DNA of 64,000 bases. Source: Nannochloropsis oceanica (lineage: Eukaryota > Sar > Eustigmatophyceae > Eustigmatales > Monodopsidaceae). The notes under the pieces are model-generated. The model ran no database searches and had not been told where the DNA came from. It saw nothing but the letters and a program-made list of their open reading frames with translations. The position numbers and the translations under genes were made by a program. Each line of letters starts with the position of its first letter. Position 1 is the first letter of the stretch. The stretch covers positions 272,001 through 336,000 of the forward strand of contig CP038109.1 in NCBI GenBank assembly GCA_004519485.1, read 5' to 3'. Positions 13,022 through 24,127 of this stretch are shown one piece after another.

Positions 13022-14062
13022 GCAGGGGAGTGATATGAATGGATAGGTGACTTGTTCTTTATGGTGACAAGTTTTCGGGGGAGAAAAGGTGCACTTATGT
13101 AGGTGGTGTAGGAGGGCGGAGGATGAAGATGACGAAGGTTAAGCATGCTTGAGGTAGGGTGGGAAAGGTTAAAATAGAGTTAGTTTGTGTGGATGGAGGC
13201 TTCGGCCTTTGTTTGTGTCCAGTGCTGTTGTTTTGCCCTTTCTCTATTCAACCTCATGTAATGCCTCTTATCGGGAAGTAGTGGAGAGAGGATGAAGACG
13301 TTTTTATACGTAGACAAGAAGGGGAAGAGAAGGAGGAACAGTAGAAGAGAGAGCCAGAAAAGTGAAGCGAAGAGGTGAAGAAAAATGTGTGTTTTGGTGT
13401 TTGGTTTTTTGTGCCTTTTGATATTGGTGAGGCCGCTGTTGGTCCGTTTTTCTGATATGACCTGCTGCAGTGTCAGAAGGAAATTGGAGAAAGGGGGAAG
13501 AGAGAGGCTACAAGAGAGAAAGGGAGCTTCACGCCTCTGTTGTTTTCCTCCGGGCTCTTCTGTGCGATGCTCGACGTTTGTCGAGAGTCTTAAGTAGGGC
13601 TGCGGACCCCATAAGGCTTGCGGCTCCAACGCACGGAAATTGGGAGGGAGCCAGAGGATAGAGTCGCCCTGCAAGGTGTGAGAGAGGAAATTAATAAGAA
13701 AAACCAAGACGAGAACCAAGCTGAAGGAAGGAAAAATGCGTTTCTCCATACTTAAAAACGGCTTTTTCATTTCGTGAAGGGTGAATTTGATTTTTCACCA
13801 TATGGTTTTCTTATTTAATTGCTTTGTTACCACTCTCCGGTGCCCAAATTGTTGCGCGCAAGTGTCTCAAGCGTACGCCTAGATCATGCGCATGTCATCT
13901 CACATCTCATATCTCATCCTCTTTTTAGAACTTCGGACTTTCTCCCGGCTTGATCCATCTCACCCTCTACTTCCTCACCCTCCAAAACCCCAGAGGTAGT
14001 GTCACTATGATAAAAAACAGTTACCATCCTTCACCCCTTCCTCCTTCTCATCCCTTCGCCCC
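13022..14062. other. Convergent intergenic region, 1,041 bp
   Basis: It holds the 3' ends of ATP synthase beta and the DUF1015 gene. A 196-codon minus frame (13180-13770) is hydrophobic and Lys/Ser-rich, has no domain, and lies over purine-rich DNA. I see no supported gene. Confidence 0.4.
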
Positions 14063-15379
14063 TCACGAGTCATCATACAGCCTGACAATCAGGCCCGACC
14101 GTAGCTTCGGCTCAAACCAAGTCGCCTTCGGAGGCATCAATGCCTCCGCATCCGCAATATCCATCACCTCCTCCACTGCCACCGGGAACATGGCAAACGC
14201 CACGACCCCCCATGCCCTCTCTCCCTCCACCAACCTCTCCAGCTCCTCCGTTCCTCTCGTCCCCCCCACGTACTTCATCCTCTCATCCTCCCGAGGGTCC
14301 CCAATCCCCAACACAGAGGCCAATACATGGTTATATAGCAGCTGCACATCCAGGGAGTTTACCGGATCCTTTTTCGGTACTGACATCTCGCGCACCTTAA
14401 GCCTATACCACGTCCCTCGCAGGCACATACCCACCTCCCCTTTGGCTGCTGGTGAATGACTCTTCTCCCTTTCCACTTTTCCTGCAGCAGCATTGGCAGC
14501 GGCAGCAGCACTCAGCTTGCGTACCTCAAAATGCTCGCTGACCCTTCCAATGAATTCCTCCTCTGTCCAACCATTCAGATCTTTCACCACCCGATTATAC
14601 TCGAATATTTTCAACTGATCCGCCGGGAACAACACCGCTAAAAAGAAGCAGAACGACTCGTTCCCCGTCACATTCTGCCCCGCCGCAATCGCCTCTTTGA
14701 TCTTCATCTCCCCCACCCTAAATGCACTGGCAGAACGATGATGTCCGTCTGCAATGTACGTATACCGGATACTCTCAAACGCACGCCTGATGGCACTCAC
14801 GGTCGGCTCATCGCTTATTGGCCAGACCAAATGCTCAATCCCGTCATCCCCCGCTACAAAAGACGTCTCGGGCGGCCTCGAGCTGGTCACGGAGGTCACC
14901 AGCGAGTCCAGCCCCTCATGAGGCTTGTACATGATAAACACAGGGCCTACATTGGCATTTTGGGTGTAGGTCAATCGGGTTCGGTCGTTCTCCTTCTTCA
15001 CTTGTGTTTTTTCGTGGCGTTTTATCACCCCTGTTGCGTACTCTTCCACAGAGCAAGCGCCGCATATCCCATGCTGGAGGTGGTCGCCCATCCGCTGCGC
15101 ATAAATATAATAGGAAGGGCTATCATCTTTCTTCAACCATCCTCGGGATATGAATTCTTGCAGATTTTTCGCTCCGCGTTCGTACACCCGCAGGTCATAA
15201 GGAGAGAGGCTGGCGGGCAAGTCGATCTCAGGCTTGTTTACCCGTAGAAAGCTGCTTTCCTTTCCATCAGCTAGCTTGCGAGCTTCATCGGAATTGATAA
15301 CGTCGTAGGGAGGGGCGGCGATGGTGCTGGCGAGGGGGGCGGGTGGCCGATAGGCCTTAAACGGCATGACCCGCACCAT
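14063..15379 (-). CDS. DUF1015 family protein
   Basis: 438 aa from the ATG at 15379 (MVRVMPFKAYRPP), where similarity begins; the frame continues upstream without recognisable sequence and could hide another exon or a targeting signal. The family marks are clear: RPPAPLASTIAAPPYDVINSDEA at the start, the central YIADGHHRSASAFR motif (about 235), a SFCFFLAVLFPADQLKIFEYNRVV segment, and a C-terminal VQLLYNHVLASVLGI. An Ala-rich insert with KVEREKSHS interrupts the C-terminal third. DUF1015 (PF06245) proteins, common in bacteria, have no settled function; the GHHR motif suggests a metal or phosphate site. The length is close to bacterial members (about 400-430 aa). Confidence 0.85.
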   Translation of the reverse strand: MVRVMPFKAYRPPAPLASTIAAPPYDVINSDEARKLADGKESSFLRVNKPEIDLPASLSPYDLRVYERGAKNLQEFISRGWLKKDDSPSYYIYAQRMGDHLQHGICGACSVEEYATGVIKRHEKTQVKKENDRTRLTYTQNANVGPVFIMYKPHEGLDSLVTSVTSSRPPETSFVAGDDGIEHLVWPISDEPTVSAIRRAFESIRYTYIADGHHRSASAFRVGEMKIKEAIAAGQNVTGNESFCFFLAVLFPADQLKIFEYNRVVKDLNGWTEEEFIGRVSEHFEVRKLSAAAAANAAAGKVEREKSHSPAAKGEVGMCLRGTWYRLKVREMSVPKKDPVNSLDVQLLYNHVLASVLGIGDPREDERMKYVGGTRGTEELERLVEGERAWGVVAFAMFPVAVEEVMDIADAEALMPPKATWFEPKLRSGLIVRLYDDS

Positions 15380-16698
15380 CCCGAAGAATGCGGACGGGGA
15401 CGAAGACGATGGCCGGCACGGAAGGGGCAAGGGAAAAGGCGGGACCTGTAGGTCTGTGTATGAGTGGAGGAAAGAGTGAATGTATAGAGCGGTGATGGAA
15501 AAGGGGATGACGGTTGCCAAATGCGCCGTCCTCGCCAACCTAGCGTCTAGGAAACACGTATCTGTCGATATTGTTATTTGATGCTTCAGCGCGTTAAGAA
15601 CTATGACTCGCTTGGCTTGGACATGTCCCACAATAAGGATTGCAAAATTAAGTTCGACACGCATATGTAACGCTAGAGTTTGCAGGACATAGTAAATATG
15701 CCCTGTGGCACATGCAACAACACAGCCGCTCAACAAAAGAAACATAATACGGCAGGCGCAGTTGCAGGACTAATTCATGCGGGAGAGGCGGTATGACATT
15801 CCCACGGCATTCCCCTCGTTTCTGTCAATTCAATACGAGAGGTGCCTGTCTTTCTAGGGCGTGGCAATGGCAGGAACGAGGCGTTGAGGGTCACTCAACG
15901 CGCCTCAAGGAGGAGGAAGCAGGCCATGCATGGCTCATGCTCCTGCATTGAGCTTGACCGCTGGAGCCAGCATGCTCCAACTTCTCCTCATACCATCTTT
16001 GCCACTAGCACCGCAAGCTGTTTGTCGTCCGCTTTTATAGAGGGTAAGGCAACAGGTCAAATCGACCTAGAGCTGTGCGGCCGTGAATCTCAATCTTTTG
16101 GACTAAGGCCAAAAGACCCGCAATAAGAGGTGCCATCTCGCTGCCGCCCGTCACACCTTTGCTCTGTTTGGATTCAAGGCCTGTATGGTGTGTGAGGGGA
16201 AGGATAACCAAGGGTGAGTGACCACGACGCAAAGCAACAGCACTCACGATCCATTAATGCGTTGCGTCCGACCGACCTCTCTCGCCGTCATGATGCATCG
16301 CCGCGTGCCTTATCTTGTCCTCTCACCTCTGGCTTGTCCATGTCTCCCACAAAACACAACACCAACTTGATCGGGAATGGCAAAAAATACAGCACACGAC
16401 AAGCAACCAGCACGAGTAGTCTTGGCCCGGTCTTGTCGGGTCGTTTCCTTGGCTTGACTTTATAGCCTCCCCTTGGTTGACATTGCACCATCTTAATCTA
16501 GACCTGAACCAAAACAACGACAAGCCAAGCACACGTCCAAACCAATGACTGTCAACCACGACGTGCTGTGGGAGCTCCAGCGCCAGTACGCACGTGGAGA
16601 TCCTATTCGTCGCCGCAGCAGTGTCTCATCCCCACTTAAGCAACTCATTCGTTCCACTCATGCACACGAACACAGGCGGAGAGACGGAGACGAAGACG
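15380..16698. promoter_or_regulatory. Divergent intergenic region, 1,319 bp
   Basis: It lies between DUF1015 and the G3BP-like gene. Upstream exons of either gene may sit here: the DUF1015 frame stays open to 15745, and the G3BP frame has ATGs at 16594 and near 16660. Neither extension has recognisable content. Confidence 0.3.
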
Positions 16699-19097
16699 AT
16701 GGCCTCAACGAGCAGCAGCACGACTGGCATTAGGCCCCGTGCCACGAGCAGGCCTGGTAGCAGTAGTAGCAGCACAATGAGCAGTTCTAGCAATGTCAGG
16801 AAGCCCACACCTGAAAAAGTTGGCCGCAAGTTAGTAACAAGTCTCTCCCTTTGCATCCTAAATTTGTTTCCTTTTCCTCATTCAAGAGCATCAAATATTC
16901 ACCATCAAACAGTCAATGCACTTCTCATTTTCTAACCGTGCTCATTCTACATTTTGAAGGTTCATTTTAGCATACTATCCCGTCATGTCCAAAAGTGCGG
17001 AGGAGCTCATCAAGTTCTACAAGGAGGATTCCTCCTTCTCTCATACTAACATAGCGGAAGGTACGTCGTAGACTCGACTTTAGCAAAGAAGGGGAATAGG
17101 AGTAGGAGAGTAAAGGATCAGGAAGATAGATTTGTTTTGACGTCTTTTCGTTTTTGCTCAGGCTGATGACTTGTCTGCTAACATGCCTGTCGTCTCTGAT
17201 ACTTCTTTTCTCTTACTGATACTTTCCCCCTTTTGTGTATTTTACCCCATTTTCTCTGCAACTTGTGAAAATTTCTCCTGTCACCTTCCCTTTCTCTTAT
17301 CCCCATCAAAACCTCTACTCTCAAGTCACCGAGGGCCAAGACAACAAACCCGCCTACGGCCTCGACCAAATCCGGGCCCGCATCGATGCTCTGGATCTGG
17401 GCGGGGCCGTCGTAGACATTACGAGTGTGGACGTGCAGTCCTCAAAAGACGGCGCTGTCCTCATCCTCGTCCAAGGCGTCATGACCCGGCGTGGTGGCAA
17501 GCCGCCTCGTGCTTTCGTGCAAACCTTCTTCCTGGCCCAGCAGGAGAACAACGAGACGCATTACTATCTGCTCAACGACGTGTTCCGTACGTTGGAAGAG
17601 CCGCCTGTGACCACGCGCTCTCCTACTCCTACCCCACCAGCAGCCATCTCCTTATCATCCTCTATTGTCAAAACGGCCGCTGGGGCCGCGTCTGTTTCCC
17701 TGTCCCCCAAATGTGAAACGGTGGCGGTCGTTCAAGAGGAAGGAGACAAAGAAAGGAAGGAGGGGGGGCAGGATATGGGAGCGGAAGGAGAAGAGCAACA
17801 GTTGCAGGAGCAGCAGCAACAGCAAACATTGCAGAGAAAGATTGAGGAAGGGGAAGGAGCATTGGCGATGAACGGCATAAGGGAGGAAGCTCAAGGGAAG
17901 AAGAAGGATAAGAAGAAGAAGGCTGTGGAGGAGAGAGGCCTTTCCCCTGAAGCTTCATCTTTCACTACCTCCTCATCTTCTACTGGCGATCCTCCCTTGG
18001 TGCCTGTGGCTACGCACACGCCTCCTCTGCTAGTGGGGGAGGCCGCGCCGCCGCCTCAGCAGCAGCAGCAACCGCAAGGGGTGGAGAAGGAGAAGGGTAA
18101 TGTGGTGGAGCATAAGCATCAAAAGCAGCAAAAGGATGACTCTGGGAGAAGAGAAAGTGGCCCATCTGCTGCTGCTGCTCCTGCTGCTCCTGCTGCTGCT
18201 CCTGCTGCTGCTCCTGCTCATACACTTGCTCCTTTATCCGGCCCTCCACCGAGCTGGAGCGCAATTGTAGGGAAGAAGGGCGAGGAAGAGGAGCATAGAG
18301 AAGTGAAGATCAGCGGCAGTAGCAGCAGCAGCAGGTCGGGCGGAGTACGGGGTAGAGGCAGGGGCGACAGTCCAGCACACAGCCGTGGTGGGTCCTCTTC
18401 TCCCTCGAAAAAGGGACGCAGGGAAGGCGGAGCAGGAGGTAGAGAAGGTGGGCAAGTATACGTGCATGGGTCAGCCGGCGTTGGTGCTGGTGCTGCTGGT
18501 GGTGTGGGTTTGGACGAGCCACCGACTGCGGTGTACGTGAAATGTAAAGCGGCTGAAGGGGCAGAACTGGGGACACACCAAGACGAGCTGTGTGCCTTGT
18601 TGCTGGGGATGGCGGTCGAGGGGGACTCGGTGCTGAGCTATAAGGTGAATAAGAGCCAGTTTTCCGTGTTCGTGGAGTTCGAGAAGCCAGAGTCAGTTGC
18701 GCGAATCATGGCGGCGTCGAGGGCGGAGCCGAAGCGATTTTTCTTAGTGAATAGCGTGCAGGGGAGGAGCAGGTTTAATCTGTATCTGGACGTGAAGCGG
18801 CCGCCGGGACAGCCGGGCGTGAGCCATGTGATGGGAAGCAGGGAGGGAGGGTTTAGGGTTGTGGGGGGAGCGGGACAGGATCACGGAGACCAACAGGGAG
18901 GGGTCGGAAGAAGAGGAGGAGGAGGAGGGATGGGCGGAAGAGGGGGAGGAGAAAAGGGGGGATATCAGTACAGCAGCGGCAGCAGCAGCAACATCACGAC
19001 TAACACCACCACAAGCAACAATAAGGATCGGCCAGCAGGGCCGAATGGCGCGGGGCGGAGCCGTGTCCGCCGGGAGGCACAAAAGCGAGAAAAGTAA
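16699..19097 (+). CDS. G3BP-like protein: NTF2-like domain, RRM, RGG tail
   Basis: Exons 16699-16829, 16960-17060 and 17326-19097 (phases 2 and 1) give 667 aa. The NTF2-like domain (about 38-175) spans both introns: VGRKFILAYYPVMSKSAEEL, IKFYKEDSSFSH, then YGLDQIRARIDAL, GAVLILVQGVM and AFVQTFFLAQQEN ... YYLLNDVFRTLEE. A long disordered middle with Gln, Ala and Ser runs follows. An RRM lies at about 478-580 (TAVYVKCKAAEG, SVFVEFEKPESVARIM, FNLYLDVKRP), then Gly/Arg-rich sequence. This order (NTF2-like, disordered, RRM, RGG) is that of Ras-GAP SH3-binding proteins, which bind RNA and nucleate stress granules. The start ATG is the last of several in frame and is the least certain part. Confidence 0.85.
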
Positions 19098-19707
19098 TTT
19101 AAAGTAGAATGAAGTTACCGCTTTGACTGAAGAAGTGAAACGATTGAAGTGTGGCAGAGTAAGTGTGTAAGGAGCTGGGTGTTCAGAAATGCGTATATAT
19201 ATATGTGCCTCTGCCTCCTGCTGGAAGGAGAAGGAGTAGGATATATTATAGGGTAGAAGAGAAGGAAAAGAGATAAGTTGAATGTGTGTGATTCGGAACC
19301 TGTGAGCGTGTGCGAAGAAGCGAGAGGATGGCACAAGGGTAGAAAAAAAGGAAACAACAATATTGGACCGGTAACGTGTTGGGGAAGATAGAGTGTAAGC
19401 TGATCGGGGAGAAAGAGAGGTAACCATCCCAAAATGATCTCGACAGGATCACTCTATCGCGAAACAGAATGCATGACGCATCACTCTTTACATGCACACA
19501 TAGACACACATAGACACGCCAGTCCACAAAAGGTGAAAGGACATGAAAAGAAAAAACTACCGAATCACGTGACGTAATGCGCACTGTAGCATTTTTTCAC
19601 TGCCTGACTTCGTGATCGCACTATTTTCAGCTCAGCCTTTCCATTCTCCAAATCCCCTTCCAAGCTCTTACGCACTCCACACCGAGATTCTTACCTCCAT
19701 CCTTCCA
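19098..19707. other. Convergent intergenic region, 610 bp
   Basis: It lies between the 3' ends of the G3BP-like and lamin-tail genes. It contains a short TA run (about 19194-19205) and purine-rich sequence but no gene. Confidence 0.4.
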
Positions 19708-21027
19708 TCACACCTTGCTTTCAATCAAATCCATCAACTCCGTCCACACCAACAACACGCGATACACCGTCGCGGCACACATCGCAGGGATGAGCACATT
19801 CCAACAAGTCTTCATATACCCAGGCAGAGGTACAACGGTAAAGAGTCGATCAGCGGCAAGTAGCCCCTGCGTGATCCACCATTGTCCATCCCCCTCCACT
19901 GCCTGTGCAAGCCGGGCTACGGCCAAGAGGAGGAACAGGTGATTGCCGCCTGTGATCAGGGTGACCAGCCAGGGAGCACGTTGTAGGTAGTGTCGGAGCC
20001 ATTTTCGATAGGGACCGCTTTGGACGGCCATTGCTTCTTCAGCTTGGGGTTTGGAGGCTTGTTTCCAGAAAGGGGTTGCGGCATCACTGGCTGCCATGAC
20101 CATGCGCGTGGAGCTCTCCACAAGGACTTCGAACCAGGACGACAAAAGGTCGACCAGCAGCATGCCGGCCCCGAGACGGACACGACTTATCGGGCTAGGC
20201 GCGTAGTAGTAACTTTCGCCTTCCTCCAAGACGCCCGTCATGAGAACAACAAGCAGGCTCGCGGATTCCAAGCGATCAGCGATCAAAGCGAAGACACGCT
20301 GCCTGCTGCGAGGGTGACGCAAAGGATCGATGTACCGCGCCGCGAGGTCCAGCAGGAGAGCCAGAAGTTCGAGAACCACATAGGCAGGCAGGTTGTTGGT
20401 AAGCACGAGCATGAAACCCAGGACCATCCCCGCCAGACGTGCACCTTGCAGAAATGTCACAAATTTCTTGGCGTACTTGATCTGGAGCAAGTTAAGACTG
20501 TAGAGATAAAGCCGCTTGGTGCCTTCTGGCCCTGCGGTTCCGTTGTCCTCTTCTACCTCCTCGCCCTCGACTCGCGGCGCTGCCGTCACTTCCAACGCGG
20601 CAATCTCCACTCCATTCGCGTCTATCAATGTGATCTTGTCACCCGCTGAATCGAGTATCTCGCGTCGCCGGGGCTTGTTGTCTTTTGTTTGCCATAACAC
20701 AATCTGCAACTTTCCCGGCTGCTCCTCCTCCGTCACGGGATGCTTGCCTGGACACATGTAGACATGCACGTCCGCGCCAGGTGCCAGCACATAAGCATCC
20801 TCAAACTCGAAGCGATGGTTATCCTTATCACACAAGTAGTGCCCCCCAAGATCCAAAGGGGTGACGTCGGGATTCGAGACGACAATCACCTCACGGGTCA
20901 AGTCCACGTTTCGCACGTAGGGTGGCAGCTTGTAGAAAATGGACCGGCGCCGCGGTTCCAGGTCGCTCCCCGAGGTGCATGTGCCAATATGCTCATCAAG
21001 CCATGGAATCTCCACCAGCCGGCGCAT
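19708..21027 (-). CDS. Lamin-tail-like domain fused to PI-synthase-like membrane domain
   Basis: 439 aa from the ATG at 21027; an in-frame ATG at 21141 would add 38 residues. Residues about 40-148 read as a lamin-tail (LTD) Ig-like fold: REVIVVSNPDVTPLDLGG, HYLCDKDNHRFEFED, LAPGADVHVYMCPG, LDSAGDKITLIDANGVEIA. The C-terminal half is membrane-embedded, beginning YSLNLLQIKYAKKFVTFLQGARLAGM, then LELLALLLDLAARYID and FALIADRLESASLLVVLM. These align by eye with the CDP-alcohol phosphotransferase signature of PI synthases (D-x2-D-G-x2-A-R-x8-G-x3-D-x3-D), but the Asp-Gly pair, the Gly and at least two Asp residues are absent. It may be a non-catalytic lipid-binding relative. Later helices include HLFLLLAVARLAQ and a final MDLIESKV. 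Confidence 0.6.
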   Translation of the reverse strand: MRRLVEIPWLDEHIGTCTSGSDLEPRRRSIFYKLPPYVRNVDLTREVIVVSNPDVTPLDLGGHYLCDKDNHRFEFEDAYVLAPGADVHVYMCPGKHPVTEEEQPGKLQIVLWQTKDNKPRRREILDSAGDKITLIDANGVEIAALEVTAAPRVEGEEVEEDNGTAGPEGTKRLYLYSLNLLQIKYAKKFVTFLQGARLAGMVLGFMLVLTNNLPAYVVLELLALLLDLAARYIDPLRHPRSRQRVFALIADRLESASLLVVLMTGVLEEGESYYYAPSPISRVRLGAGMLLVDLLSSWFEVLVESSTRMVMAASDAATPFWKQASKPQAEEAMAVQSGPYRKWLRHYLQRAPWLVTLITGGNHLFLLLAVARLAQAVEGDGQWWITQGLLAADRLFTVVPLPGYMKTCWNVLIPAMCAATVYRVLLVWTELMDLIESKV

Positions 21028-21492
21028 CACGTGTTGTGTGTAAAGAGGACAAGCTGGTCGCCGTGAGGGAGGAACGAGACGCGTGAGTGGGTGAAGGAGG
21101 AAACTGCTACCACTTGGCTGAAAGGATGGTGAGAAGAGCAAGGAATGAGGACTTGCGACGGAAGCAAAGATTACAGCCTGTAATAGTGGGGATGAGATCA
21201 GGGTTGATCAGTGATGTTGATTTGTATAGTGGTTGGTGCGTGAAAAGTGAGGGCATTCAAGTCAAGATAAAGAAAAAGAAGAAGCAGATCGCCGAGATGG
21301 AACTGGCGATAAGCTGCAAGCGGCAATGCCAGCATCACAAAAGACTCCCCGCGCACATCTAAACAACCGGCAAATTTGAAGATCTAATGATTGATACTTT
21401 GAGCCCTTTGCTGACAATATTTAACGTACAAGCTTTTATTTTTATGATACAATCGGTCAAAATAATCTCCTCCCACACTTCCCTCTATCCCC
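21028..21492. other. Intergenic region between tandem minus-strand genes, 465 bp
   Basis: It contains the promoter side of the lamin-tail gene and the 3' side of the phosphatase gene. Nothing else is seen. Confidence 0.35.
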
Positions 21493-23032
21493 CTAATCCA
21501 TCCGCAAGCCCGCCATGGCCGGCGCGAGCACGATCTCGTCCTCCTCGTAGTCGTCCTCCTCTTCGTTCACACTGCCATATCGATGTTGCTGCAACGCATG
21601 CTGCTGCTGATGGTAATCCTGCTCAGGCGTGGTCGTGCTCCTCGGTGTTGCTGATGGCAACACCTCTTCCAGCCCCTTCGCCACATCTCTTACCCTGATA
21701 AAGGTCTCGAAGGGTGTGGTGCGCACAAACTCAGGAATTGGCCCTTCTGCCAATGTTAATGCTTCTAAATAAGCGCGGATGCTGCCGTTGGGCCCCAGGG
21801 CATCGTCATCGGCGTGGGCATCGGGATCGTCCCAAGCGGCGGGGTGGATGGCGGTGTGAGGTGGATTCAGCGAGGCCTTATAGTGGGAATCATCGATTAG
21901 CAAAGTGTTGTTCGGGCCTGTATAATTGAGGGGGAAATAATAAAAGGTATGCCAACGGAGAAAAATAAGATAAGCCTGAGACCGAGGACGCCCGTCGAAC
22001 GCAAAACAAGCGTTACTTTCCTTTCCTCCTCCGTCCGGTAGACCCCCCCGAGACGTACCAAAAAGGCCCGCCACTTCCCTGCTTTCCCACAGGCGCCGCA
22101 ATTCCTTAAAAGCCATGGGTTTGCCCGATTTGATGGGATCCATTTCTCCATTATACGAGCACCTGGGAAATGAGATTAAAAAAATTAGGATGAGTCTTGG
22201 CAATTAAAAAAAGGAGGGAGACAAGGAGGGTCAGGCGCACTTACTTCTTGCCGTCCCATAGAAACACGAGCTTATCGATGTTCTCCTAAGATTGAATATA
22301 AACATATATTTTTAATAAGTGAATTGTTTTTATTTAGACTCTCTGTGAAAATAGATCCTCAGCCCAGCCATCCTTCCTGCTTCCTCACGCACCGGTGACA
22401 AGAGGCCCTCCAGGAGCGACGTGGCATTTGCGGCCGAAGCTGTCGTCCACACGCCCACGAAGAAGTTGTCCAGGCAAAATCTAGAACAAACAGGGTACAT
22501 ATGTCAGAATAGAAAATCATTTCTAGCCTACCATAGACTCACAGCTAATTCCCCGCCTCTCCTCTACTTTCCGCGTTCCTCACCTCAAGAAGTCTTCCAC
22601 GTATGGCCGCTTGTAAACCCAAAAGTTTCGCAAACGCCACGTCGTGGTCACCGTAGGAAGTGGACCTTCAGCATCTGTATGTACGTTGCAAGACTTAAGT
22701 TTCGAAGTATGGCCATTTCCCATATGCTCCTTTTTCCCTTTCTCCCCCCCTCCTCTCACCTGCCCTTGGACCCTCGCCTGTGAAGACTCGATGTACCAGC
22801 AGCCCATTCAAGTCCAGCACCAGCAGCTTTGGTATTCTTCTACAAGCGGGAACATGCCGACGAAGACGCTGTAGGTTGATGTTGGGGTGGAGGAAGATGA
22901 TCAATGCCAGGGCCTGTGTGCATGTCGTAGCGGCATCACCAAACTCACCGCAACCTCGTGCCTCAGCAATGCTATTTCCTGGTTTTCCCGTTCACGGTTG
23001 TCCCATCGGTCCCCTTCACTGGTGTGCCGCAT
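21493..23032 (-). CDS. NIF/FCP1-like HAD phosphatase, seven exons
   Basis: I resolve seven exons: 22949-23032, 22760-22868, 22584-22674, 22393-22480, 22245-22285, 22059-22162 and 21493-21917. All have GT-AG borders and compatible phases, giving 313 aa. After a coiled N-terminus comes the HAD nucleophile motif in LLVLDLNGLL (Asp47; position +2 is Asn, as in a plant-type NIF subgroup, where FCP/SCP has DLDxT). Next are WVYKRPYVEDFLRFCLDNF, VGVWTTASAANA, DKLVFLWDGKKC, AFKELRRLWES, and the second acidic motif NTLLIDDSHYK (Asp181-Asp182), then NPPHTAIHP. The family dephosphorylates phospho-Ser or RNA polymerase II CTD-type substrates. The C-terminus is His/Gln-rich and acidic. The 41-bp exon 5 and the high intron count are unusual for this window. 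Confidence 0.85.
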
Positions 23033-23267
23033 TGTTGAGGATCCTGTGGCTGTATATGGTGCTTTATAGGTTGGTAGCCTTAGTGGCTGTAGGAAACTTG
23101 ACGGGGAGTAATAGTGTGATGGGCGAGGAGGGGGTGAGGAGGTTTCGTTCAATGTAATTAATTCTCATTTGCCTCCCTTTACATGCCTGCCACCAGGAAT
23201 CCTGGTTCAGAACACGGGCAACTCCAGCAGGAACAATATCAGCAGGACCATCACCACCAGCCGCATC
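23033..23267. promoter_or_regulatory. Short divergent promoter region, 235 bp
   Basis: Only 235 bp separate the phosphatase ATG (23032) from the CCDC43-like ATG (23268), so the two genes very probably share promoter elements. A splice-like CACCAG near 23200 hints that part is 5' UTR of the plus-strand gene. Confidence 0.4.
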
Positions 23268-24127
23268 ATGTCCAGCACGGACACAAGAGATGCGGCGACA
23301 TTCGACCTAGAGGCTCAGCTCGAGCGCTTGTCCCTCGACTCAGACGTATACAAGGGCTATATTGAGGGCATCATGGACGACGAGGACGGAGGGAAACTGG
23401 AAGAACGCGTGGAGTCCGTCCTGGCCTTCTTAGAGAGTGCGACGGAGGAGGATCTTGGGGGGTTTGGAGCGGAACTAAAGAAACAATACGAGGTCCGACA
23501 TGCAGCTGAGGCAGCACGCGCAGCGAGCGTGATAGACGCAGACAAGGCGGAGGAAAGGCGGCGCTATGAAGAGCGGTTGGAACAAGACAAGCGAGCTGCG
23601 CAAGCCGAACAGGAAAGACAGGCAGCCAATTTGATTGAGCGGACGCAGGGAGATAAGGCCACGGCACGAGGAAGAGAGGCATTGCTAAATAAATATGCGT
23701 TTGGCGACGATGTGGTGGATGAGGATGGCAACCCTGTAGGGAAAGCAAGTAGTGGGAAGGACGGCAGTAATGAAAAGGGGGAGGCAGATGTTCTGCTTGG
23801 AGCATTGCTAGGTGAGAACAGTAACAAGAAGCAGGTGGAGGCGGCGGCGAGGGCGTTGCGTGAGAAGAGCAAGGCGGAACACGAGAAGAAGGTAATCAGA
23901 GAGAAGGTACGCATGTCTTGCGTGTTGAATAAAGTGGAGGTGTTCAAACACACAGTGGTGGTTTTATTTTGTGGCAAATATGTTTTCCTTTGAAGCGCAC
24001 CTCCTCTGCCCTCCCTTCCCATCACCACACACCTCGATGACAGGAACTTCTCATAAAGGAAAAGATGAAGAAAGAGGCCGAAAAAAGGAGGACACAGAAG
24101 AGGGAGAAACAGCGAGGCTGTGGATGA
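23268..24127 (+). CDS. CCDC43-like coiled-coil protein
   Basis: Exons 23268-23906 and 24044-24127, joined in phase 0, give 240 aa. The N-terminal helical domain (LERLSLDSDVYKGYIEGIMDD ... VLAFLESATEED) matches the PWI-like start of CCDC43. A long charged coiled coil follows (about 85-150) and a Lys/Glu/Arg-rich tail completed by the second exon (ELLIKEKMKKEAEKRR, TQKREKQ), which is typical of CCDC43 C-termini. The function of the family is poorly known. I start at ATG 23268 because the upstream in-frame sequence lacks an ATG. Confidence 0.7.

Noticed and set aside
13180-13770. 196-codon minus frame after ATP synthase beta
   Set aside because: Hydrophobic and Lys/Ser-rich from purine/pyrimidine-skewed DNA, no recognisable domain.
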